Source: Pteria penguin
Taxonomy: Eukaryota > Mollusca > Bivalvia > Pterioida > Pteriidae
DNA: 64,000 nt
Reading direction: 5' to 3'
NCBI GenBank assembly: GCA_035048485.1
Contig: CM068587.1
Location: forward strand, 32,535,001 to 32,599,000
Below are positions 14,801 to 26,800 of this stretch, piece by piece (the stretch's first letter is position 1; each line of letters opens with the position of its first letter). Below the pieces are notes generated by a model. The model was not told where the DNA came from and made no database searches. It saw only the letters and a list, made by a program, of their open reading frames with translations. Made by a program: the position numbers and the translations under genes.

Positions 14801-17800
14801 AGTCGCCAGTAATCTTTAAGCCAAACAGAGTATCAACAAGTTAGATGAATCCAATGGTCACTAAAAATCAAGAGGAATGGGGAAAAAAGGAGAAAACAGA
14901 AGACATCTGACAAAACTGTATGACACAAATCACCAAGGACCTGCACACAAAAAAATGACAACAAGTAAAAATCCGATGGTACATGAAAACCAACATCTTC
15001 AAACATTTCAGCAAACTCAGAATTCTGTCAATTCAGAATGCTTTTGAACCGACCTTAACTTGCTCAAGTTTCTCTATCAGGAGTACATCTTTTCATAATG
15101 TCCCGTATAAGAAATTCTTCTCTTTGTCATATTGCATTCTCTAAAATCAATGTTTTCGCTATATCTAATGTATTATAGAAAGCACACAGAATAGAAGATA
15201 ATTATCAATGAAAACATAACATAGAGACTTGAGAAGGTGTAAAACCGACCCATCTAATACTTTTAACTACGCTAAAGGCTTAGAAACCAGAGGTCAAAGT
15301 ATGAATGATTATTTGTCACTTAAAATCGTGAAATATAGAGTTCTCACTGTTAATAGGTACGTTGTATAGGTCTTAATATAAAGCACTACATCACCCATAA
15401 AGTAAAATCATATTGACGTCACTTAATAAAACAAACCACCTATTTCTAGTCATTACTAGAAATCCTGATGTCTCAACAGATTACAAACTATATATTCTAT
15501 ATTATGCTAAACCTAAATGCTTATTCTACTAAACTCTTTTTAAGACAAGCGTAGAAAACAGACATTTTGTGATCCACCTCCACCACCGTATGTCGGATTC
15601 AACACAACAACATTTCTTCATGATATATACCTTGGAACTACTGAAGTTGATGTTTACCCGGAGCCATGGATTTCAAAATCTATACAAGTAGGGTAAGAGG
15701 GGGTTTTTTTGTCTCTAAGCACTGGAATATTCGTATAGGTTAAGTTTTTTAAAGGCAGATTTCCAACATCAGCTCAATTAAATGTATTTTTAAATAGAAA
15801 TAGAATATGTATAATACAATGGTTCTCCTCCCAGACACCTGATCTCATCTCTGAATTTCAGGGGTCCGTAAATGTCCCCTGTGGTACATTGTTGTTAGTG
15901 CCATAATCATGTGATACCAGTTATTTTCGTATTTTTCATATATATATGATATAATGGAAAATACGAAAATAATTGGTGTAATGTGACTATGGCACTAACA
16001 ACATTTTACCATAGCGGACATTCATGGACCCCTGAAATTCAAAGGGATAACAGGTGCCCGAGAGGAGTAAGCATCTCCAGAATGGCTAGCCACACCCGAA
16101 TGTCCTTACATACAATCATAACGCTGAGGAATGTGTTACCCCGTTTTACACAGACATCATGTTTTGGTGGCAATTCGTAGTTTGACACCTTCTATACTAG
16201 AAGGTTACCTACTTTGAATTCTCCATATATAAATATATATGGAATTTACACGATTTGACTTTTTCTACTGGGTATTATGACGGGTGTTGCTAGTAAGCAG
16301 GAGATGCTCCCTCTGCCCGGGCACCTGATCTCACTCCATCATAGGGGTTCACATATGCTTTTCAAGTAGACATTTGTCGTTATATTCTACTTAGTTTTTA
16401 TTTCCACTAATTTTGTATGTCCTCTGGTTTCATGATTTTCGGACTTTTGGTTTGATTTATCCATCTTTACATTACAAATTGACAGTGTTATTTGCTGGAT
16501 AGGCAAAGTTTGTCGTAGGACGTTATTTCCTATGTTTGTAGGTATCTGACGGCCAAACATTTGTGATGTTATACAACTTCTTTCGATGCATCATTTATCC
16601 CTTCATTTTCCTTAATTTTACATCGGTTTTAATGGAATTGTTTACGTCATATGTCATTCTACATACCTGCTGCAAGGGTATATAACTCTATATCACGATA
16701 CAAACCAACGTCAGTTTGAGTCAACATGCTTATACTTCTCGCTCATTCGAAATGACAATTACAATACTTCTTTTATACACCAACGGTTATAGTTTCATGG
16801 CATACGTTGACATACTATATTAGATTTCGCATCTTCAGTCTTCGAACGCATAATGTTGTCTATTCATATATTACTATTACATATTTTGCAGACATGACGG
16901 AAAAGGGGAAATCACTGCTGTTGTACCTGATTACAATGTTGGATGGGAGATCTCTGCTCTTGCTGTGCATGATGTTCTAGGAATCGGAGTTGCCGTATCT
17001 TCATTGCCAGTACGAATTTTTATCATATCAAAAGTTTTCATCTGCCGTTTTCTATGTACATGTATTGAGGGATTATCGAGGTGAGATAAAAAATCACTTG
17101 TCACTAAATGCTGCAAATTCATACGTTTATCATTGATGCTACCCTTTGACGTACTTTTTCAGTAATTGACATACAGGATAATGTTTATTACCATAAACTT
17201 TTAATGTTTAGAGTCAGGAATTGATATTTCATAAACAAGCATATAAATTTTCTTCATAATCGGACAATGCGATTGGTACCTAGTGTTTCTATCTAGTGAT
17301 TTTAGTATCTATGTTTGAAACTATAGTGAGTTATAACCACTGTAAGATTATAATGTTTAATTTAAATTATTTTATGCACAAGCTGAAAGTTATCGAACCT
17401 GTAACCATAACTATGAAGCGCCCTTCACACATAATCGTGGGAGAGAATCTGGCATTGCAAGTTCAGGTTTACAGCAAGATGACAAGTGCTCAGGAGGTAA
17501 ACTGAAACAGATTTTATTTCAAATTAATTAAAAGCTAACTATCATTTCTGAAAATATTAATATAGAGAGGGTTGAAAAAATCTTTGACATGCTATTTGTA
17601 CATTGCAAATTTGTAGTACAAACTATGTTACATTCATGTTCTGTATTGTGATGTGACAGTTGTTGAAAGTGAAGTAAATTCTCAATTAAGAGTCCAGAGC
17701 TTTTTGTATAATTTCCAAGAAATATGTCGATTATATTTTATATGTTTCGGGACAATTGTAATCGATATATGTCAAATGATATTTCACACTCTGCTTTGTA

Positions 17801-20800
17801 GATTTCAGTCACTCTTTTCATGTCTCCCAGTTTTTCGAACATAATTACAGGACCAGATGGAAGTGATTTTCATCTTCAGCAACACGTAACAAATGTGATA
17901 AAAGTTAGTAGAAAATTTCAAAATTCATTTCATCATACGGAAGTTTTTGTTCCGATGTTGGCAATTTATAAAAAAAAAATATCAAAATATATAAATAAGT
18001 CTTTCAATTTCTATCTTATACATATTTTTTGAAATACTTTTTATAGCCTACACAGTTGTGTTAAGGCAATACACAATTATATAATGTTGCAGAAAACCCG
18101 CAAAAACACAATATGACGTCATTGTGACGTTACTATAAGGCCCAGTGCATTATATGAAGCGGGAGACACTGCAACAATCAACATGCCGAGAAAAACGCTG
18201 TAGTGCAACTTTTCCTTAACTCTGTTTGTTGTGTAATTTCACATAAAGACTGTTCTATATCTATTTGAAAAGCCTTTTGCTGGGCCTAACTATTTTTAGA
18301 TTTTAGAATACCAACAGAATTTCAATTTAATTAGACAATGTCTTATAAGACTACATCATTCAACAATTCCATCGCGGTATTAAAGAGGAATATAAAAAGA
18401 GGAGTTACTGCCTCAGTTATGTGGCAGAAATCACCATGGAGCTATTAAATACATGAATAAATAATACGCAATTACGCCTTTTAGAAGTTGGGCACAGCTA
18501 TAAATATTATTGATAGATTTCCATTTATTATTTACAACAAAATTTTATTACCAAATTATGCCCTAGCACTTGTTGAATGTTTGTTGTTAATACTACATGT
18601 GCTATATATATAGCAGTCACGTGATTGCAAACAACTAGGAATAAATTTTAAATGTGTGAAAAATTAAACTTGTTAAACGATTTGCATTTTTACCATTTTT
18701 GCAGAAATAATCTTTAATCTATTTGTTATGCGGTTTTCAATGTAGACGATATAATTTCAATGACGTCATGTAGTGCCTTAACGTTACTGCGTACTTGAAT
18801 TAATTGTTTTTGCTCTGGTCGCTTTTGATATATACGCATGCACATATAAGCTAATATTATTCTATCGATTTTTACAATAATTTTTTCATATGCCTGCACA
18901 TATTTTCCAATAATGGTCAATAAATCTGGAATGCATTAAACTATGTAATCATATCTGTTGGTTAACTAATGTTTATCATTTGTTTATATTTTCAAAGTTG
19001 AATTCATATCAGATAAGATCAGTTTATTTCCCTATTTCCATGGAAAGCCTTGGAATGAACGATATAACAATAGGGGTGAAAACAGTAAACTACACAAGAA
19101 ATATCACTGAATCTATAACGGTTTTGGTAAGTAATATAAGATTTTATATCATGACTAGTATTTCAAGTATGATAAATTGATACCAAGTAGATAAATGGGT
19201 TTTTATCCTAAGATTATTTTCCTGAAAAGTGTTATTACGTAAAAATATTCATAACTTGTTATTCTTAGCCTGCAATAAGTATCAGAATATCTTATGAATA
19301 TCTTATTGCGTGACAATACTCTTAACTCAATTTGATTGATTATCAAAACATTTAATTTTCAGCCTGAAGGACCTATATATAGGCGGGCTATTCCAGTTCT
19401 TATTGATTTGACTCAACAACAAACTTTCAATGTTAACATACCTCTACCATTGTTCAGCAACGACGTCCGAAAATTACTACGTTTGTCGAGCTCGGGTAAT
19501 TTTAATAAACAAAATCATAAAAAGAGGTACTTTGTAAAGATGTGATGAAATATTAGACATATGGCCAATTTGGATTCAAGAAAATGAAATATATAATGTG
19601 ATTAGAATATTTGATAACGATAACACACACATACTATAAAACTACGAAATCTTTGAAAATGACATCAGCTTATCGAAGGCTTCATACATTAAACTTTGAT
19701 CTATTTTATACATCGTACAATATGATTATGAGAGTAATATTGGATGTTACCAATTCCCTATTCAATTCTTTTTCAGTAACAGGTGACATAATATCTCAAA
19801 CTTTCAATGGAGTATTGGACCTAACATCACTTCCTACCGGATGTGGTGAACAGACTATTGCTGACTTCGCTACTATGGTGTATGTGAATGAATATCTTAA
19901 TGCTACAAATCAACAGACTTCGCCATCAGTTCTGTCTTCTCAATATGTGTTCATAGCAGGTAAAATTCTTTTTTTTTGCAAAGAGTTGCATGAACATATC
20001 AAGACAGAAAATAGCATGCCCTGCTGGCTAGTCACCCCAATGTGTATTATTTCTCTAGCGACTGTAGGCATTCTCTAACTTTCTACGAAATTTTATTTGA
20101 TCCAAAATTCCATGTGACCTAACACACCAACAACGGGAACAACTGTAAACTCAAGTACATACTCAAATAAAGACTTAATATGGAAAGTACAAATTAGAGA
20201 AAACAGAGTTCTTAAAAGAGTATTTGATTTCTTTACATTTATTCAATACATGTATAATGTTATTAAATATCTTTAATATTTAAATTATACTATTATTATT
20301 CCCAAGCATTTTTCATTTTCAAAAGATGTATGTAATTATAAAAAACATTAAATTGCATTACTCATTTTCAATTTGGCAGGCTATGAAAGAATACTTTATT
20401 ATCAGCTCCGAGATGGATCGTTCAGTTTCTGGAGAAATCGACATGGTGAAGGAAGTATTTGGTATGCATCTCTCTATTGAGATTACTACTACAGATTCCT
20501 ACACCAGCTCTAACATCATCAAATCTTTATCGATTCCTACATCAATTTTATCATAATGAAATTTATTTAAAGCTGGTGTAACATGGACCATTTCAATAAA
20601 GTAAGTTATCTGCCCTTGTAATAAGGTAATCAGCAGAAACTGAAAAAGGAACAGTATAAAATTCGTGCAATGACTGTTAATTGAATTTATTCATACGGTC
20701 AATTGACCATGATGAGATGTGGTCAGTCAAGTATCAGTCAACTTTATATACCTCAACGTGATATGCAAAGAGTAGGAGAGTTCTCATCAAGGGTAGATAA

Positions 20801-23800
20801 ATCACCCTATTGAAATGGCCTATAGCTAGTTAGTGATGCTTGAGGAGCTTGACTTTACCGAGAGGTACCGTCTTGAGTCCCATTGGTGGCTTGTTGGTTT
20901 CATGATGCGAAGCAAACATGGCACATGTTTACCAGTTGGATATCAACATAGTGTAATAAATTTTTTTCTGAATGCAATGTCTAATGCAAAATGAAACATA
21001 ATAAGCACAATAAGAACTACACTTTTTTATTTTTGCATTGATTTTATATTTCGAAATAAATGTCGAGTACGGTGAGTCAAACGGAGACACTTAATCCTAC
21101 AAGGCACACAGTATCTCTTCTTATTTTCAGGATCCCATGAAAGTCTTATTGTATCTTCACCAATGACAAATTTAAAGCCGTGCGAATTATAATTACTTTT
21201 AATATCTAATTCTAGTCTTTGTTATTCTTTTGAAACACTAACTCCAGCTTCAAGATCTGTTATCGATCATACTAAAGAGTGCTGCAATGTTAAGTTGTAT
21301 AAAAATCAATTACTTTAGGTCATTAAAAAATCTGAAGAAGAAATTATGGACTAACGGAGTTCTTGTCTCTTATACTCTGGTATTTCAACAGAGTGAAAGA
21401 CATATTTCTGTGCTTAGGACAAGTGTTGATTTTCTCCAACAATCTATATGGTTGTCCTTTTATTCCATGGACTACGAGATATTGTTTAACCTTCGGTACT
21501 TCTTCGTTTTTAGCTCACCTGAGCGTAGCTCAAGTGAGCTATTGTCATAGTGCAGCGTCCGTCGTCCGTCGTCCGTCCGTCGTCCGTCGTTAACTTTTCT
21601 ACATTTTCGACTTCTTCTCCAGAACCGCTGCACAGAATTTCACCAAACTCCATAGGAAGTAAGTACTCAAGGTCCTCTACAAAGTTTGTGTTTTTTTAAT
21701 GCCGATCCGTGATCCAAGATGGCCGCCATTGGCTCTGATTAGTTGACACATTTTCGACTTCTCCTCCAGAACTGCTGCACAGAATTTCACCAAACTCCAT
21801 AGGAAGTAAGTACTCAAGGTCCTCTACAAAGTTTGTGTTTTTTATGCCGATCCGTGATCCAGTATGGCCGCCATTGGCTCTGATTGGTTGACACATTTTC
21901 GACTTCTTCTCCAGAACCGTACCAATGCACAGAATTTCACCAAACTTCATAGGAAGTAAGTAGTCAAGGTCCTCTACCAAGGTTGTGTTTTTTATGCCGA
22001 TCCTTGATCCAAGATGGCCGCCATTGGCTCTGATTGGTTGACACATTTTCGACTTCTCCTCCAGAACCGCTGCACAGAATTTCACCAAACTCCATAGGAA
22101 GTAAGTACTCAAGGTCCTCTTCAAAGTTTGTGTTTTTTATGCCGATCCGTGATCCAGTATGGCCGCCATTGGCTCTGATTGGTTGACACATTTTCGACTT
22201 CTCCTCCAGAACCAATGCACAGAATTTCACCAAACTTCATAGGAAGTAAGTACTCAAGGTCCTCTTCAAAGTTTGTGTTTTTTATGCCGATCCGTAATCC
22301 AAGATGGCCGCCATTGGCTCTGATTGGTTGACACATTTTCGACTTCTCCTCCAGAACTGCTGCACAGAATTTCACCAAACTTCATAGGAAGTAAGTACTC
22401 AAGGTCCTCTACCAAGTTTGTGGGGTTTTTTTGCCGATCTGTAATCCAAGATGGCCGCCATTGGCTCTGATTGGTTGACACATTTTCGACTTCTCCTCCA
22501 GAACTGCTGCACAGAATTTCACCAAACTTCATAGGAAGTAAGTACTCAATGTCCTCTACCAAATTTGTGTTTTTTATGCCGATCCGTGATCCAAGATGGC
22601 CGCCATTGGCTCTGATTGGTTGACACATTTTCGACTTCTCCTCCAGAACTGCTGCACAGAATTTCACCAAACTTCATAGGAAGTAAGTACTCAAAGTCCT
22701 CTACCAAGTTTGTGTTTTTTAGGCCGATCCGGGATCCTAGATGGTCACCATTGACTCTGATTGATTGACACATTTTCGACTTCTCCTCCAGAACTGCTGC
22801 ACAGAATTTCACCAAACTTGATAAAGTAAGTACTCAAGGTTATCTACCAAGTTTGTGTTTTTTATGCCGATCCTAAATCCAAGATGGCCGCCATTGGCTC
22901 TGATTGGTTGACACATTTTCGACTTCTTCTCCAGAACCGCTGCACAGAATTTCACCAAACTTCATAGAAAGTAAGAACTCAAGGTCCTCTACCAAGTTTG
23001 TGTTTTTTATGCCAGTCCGGGATCCAAGATGGCAGCCATTGGCTCTGATTTGTTGAAACATTTTCAACTTCTTCTCCAGATCGGCTGCATAGAATTTCAT
23101 CAAACCTCATAGGAAGTAATTACTCAAGGTCCTCTACCAAGTTTGTGTTTTTTATGCCGATCCGTGATCCAAGATAACCGCCATTGACTCTGATTGGTTG
23201 ACACATTTTCGACTTCTTCTCCAGAGCAGCTGCATAGAATTTCATCAAACTTCATGGAAAGTAAGTACTCAACATCCTCTACCACATTTTTGTTTTTTAT
23301 GCCGATCCGTGATCCAAGATGGCCGCCATTGACTCTGATTGGTTGACACATTTTCGACTTCTTCTCCAGAACCACTGCGCAGAAATTCATCAAATTGCAT
23401 AGAAAGTAAGTACTCAAGGTCCTCAACCAAATTTGATGTTTTTTATGCCGATCCGTGATCCAAGATGGCCGCCATTGACTCTGATTGGTTGACACATTTT
23501 CAACTTCTTCTCCAGAACCACTGCACAGCAATTCATCAAACTGCATAGAAAGTAAGTACTCAAGGTCCTCAACCAAATTTGATGTGTTTATGCCGATCCG
23601 TGATCCAAGATGGCTGCCATTGACTCTGATTGGTTGACACATTTTCAACTTCTTCTCCAGAACCACTGCACAAAATGTCATCAAACTGCATAGAAAGTAA
23701 GTACTCAAGGTCCTCTACCAAGTATAGCACTTTGTGCTCAGGTGAGCGATATAGGCCCACTTGGGCCTCTTGTTTACTCCTACGAGGATTGGATTTGCAG

Positions 23801-26800
23801 TGAGTTATGTAAAGCCATCATCTTTCATATGGACAATATTTATCTTAGATTTAATGGCAAGATTTATCAGTCATCTGATGGACACTAAGTGCACTCCCCC
23901 AATTAGCAGTCTTGATTTTCTATTGTTATGAGAGGGGTTTATGCATCGAGTTCAAAATCACAATGTATCGACCTCACTGACATGTTTAAAGAGAGATCTA
24001 GATGATAAAACTTGATAACCCTGAATTTGAAAGATACACTAATGACATTTATCCATTTGAACCTTGAAGCAGATATATGCCAAGTATTAAGGTACCGAGT
24101 GGTAAATTACCGAGTGGTAAATTATATGGAACATACATTATTATACGTAGTTATATGACTTGCTCACAATCGATTTTATGTGCTTCTTTTTGTATTTTAT
24201 ACTTGTCCATAACGAATTTTTTCTCATGCAATTTAGTCAGATGCCTCATTTTCCGTCTTTTATTAGGGACATTTAGCAAATTTTTACCTTTTGTGAAGCC
24301 GTCGTATACAAGTGTCAAAGGATTTAAATTTTGTAGGCTTACAGCTCATGTTGTAAAAACCCTATACAGTGCTAGGCAATACATTACGATTGGTGCGAAC
24401 GTTTTGGAAAAAGCCATAAAGTGGATTATCAGTAAGCAAGATACATCTGGAGCTTTCAATGATACCCACATACTATATCTTGTTTATCCAGAGGTAAACA
24501 TTATACACATTCAATATATAGATATACCTTATTTTAATTCATTTGATAGCTTCGTTGATATATTTTATTCCATTTAAGATTTTCCTTTTTTTTAATTTTC
24601 TGGCACATACCATTTCTTTTGAAATTTGTCCAGTGTTTTGGAACAGGAACAGGAAATGGATTTTAATAAACGATGTTCAATTGCTTTGAAAGATCACGCG
24701 AAAACCTACTATGATCTGATTTTTTTTTTTTTTTTTTTTTTGTTTTTGTTTTTTATGTCAAATGTTTGATGATTGCAGGAGATAAGTACATCGTTCAAGC
24801 ATTTCAAAATTTAGTCTAATAGGGTTAATCGTCCTATCATTATCTGCATACACCACTGCGTATTTTTTTTTTTATTTAAAAAGTTAAACGAATGTTAATT
24901 CTTATTCTCCGTATAGAGTAAAGATTGATGTATTTAATTATACATTTATCCTAGAATTCTACAAATGCAACCATTACCCTGACAGCATTTGTAACAATAG
25001 TACTACAGGAAGTTGAAGCTGGTCTACCAGTCACTCAGGTACCCTCATTATTTGTAATCTTTGTGTTTCGTAGGTGACATAAACTATATTTTGGCCTTAT
25101 CTAATTTAATATAGCATACATTGTCATATCCATTAATCTGTCTGCCTGTTTTTAAAATAATGTTATCATTAGCTAGGCCACAATTGCAAGCATCACTGAA
25201 GAGACATAACTTGTCGAAATGCGCATATGGTGCACAAAATAAAAAGGTATATATGTTATATATTTATTCGTTAAAGGTGTAATTTACTTTTACATCTTCC
25301 AATTTACACTTTTATTGTTCATTAACTTCAATTTGATATCCTTAATCTATATGACAGATTAAAACAAATACTGATACAGAATATAGACCTCATGGATGTC
25401 ATCATTATAGATGATCAATAAATAGTAAATACAAATATTTTCTTTATAAAATCCGGTACACGAAAAAAGATGATAAGCTACGACAGGACATTTTAATTAC
25501 ATAACTGATTCTTATGCCATATATGATAGTAGTTACGCATCAACGTATTTCGGAAAAGTTTGCTTTTAGATATATTATCTGAAACTAAATGGGACCGAGA
25601 TAATCTATGAAAAGTATCATTTTTTTTTCAGGATATTGCGGAAGTACTTCATAACGCTAGTGTTAAAGCCTTGATGTTTCTCGAAAGCCACGCTGATGAA
25701 ATTGACGATTCTTATGCATTAGCTGTGACAAGCTATGCCTTGAGTGTCGGTGGAAGTTCACAGGCAGCAAAAACCTTTTCCAGACTCGAACTCCTAGCAG
25801 TCAGAAAGGGTAAGTATGGTGCCATGCTGTTTTCAGATTTATTGTGACTAATTTATTATTTTAACTGCAAGTAAAAATATGTCTGTATATTCATTGTATT
25901 CTGATACTAAATGCATTTCTGTTTCAATTTTATTTTTGCATACATCTTTAAATATATACTTACATCTTTAAATTATGTGTTTCCTTTTATGAACAGATAA
26001 TATGAAATTCTGGAACATTTCCAAGAAACGCGATAGTTCAATGTCTTTTCTGGAGAAGGCAGATCCTTTGGACATAGAAACAGCAGCTTATGCCTTGCTC
26101 TACTATGAGTATAACAACCAACAACTGACAGAGGGGTTGCCTGTCCTAAGATGGCTACTGAATCAGCAAAACAGCAACGGGGGATTTGTATCTACACAAG
26201 TAATATAAAGATTAAAAACCTATTTAGCAGGGTTCCTAAAATTTGTGTAAGAATAATTTATCATGAGTGCAAGAATTCTTTTCTCCTCAATTCTATACCA
26301 TTTCATCAATGATAAAATAAAACCGAATATTCATTCCGACTAAATCGGTATTGCTCGTTTGCTTTCGACACCATTCAAACTTAAAACTTTTCATTTCGTG
26401 GTGTCTCAATCAACATTTGAGCTCGTATTTCACAGTCACTGCATAGTAAAGCGAGTTCCTCCGTTACGTACGCAATTGCCCATTTGGCCAACATGATCCT
26501 GATTTCTATTGATAAAACAAAGAATTACGATGCACCGCGATATAACAATAACATTTTTTTCATGGATATCAAAATATATAAATATAACTTTTCAGGATTC
26601 TGTGATCGCCATACAGGCATTATCTAAATTTACCATCACGAACGATGTAAACATGTTAGTCGAAATGAGCACGGAATCGAAAAAGGATAAATTCAATATT
26701 ACAAAGACCACTGCGTTGCAGAAGTATAGCGTAAATGTAAGTAAGGTTATTTCCCTTTATACAAGTAATAACTTTAAAATCGAAGTAAACTGCATATCTA

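Noticed and set aside
21696..23760. A repeat-containing protein family encoded by the 145-bp array
   Set aside because: The unit is not a codon multiple, frames rotate and there are no splice or start signals; a non-coding minisatellite explains it.
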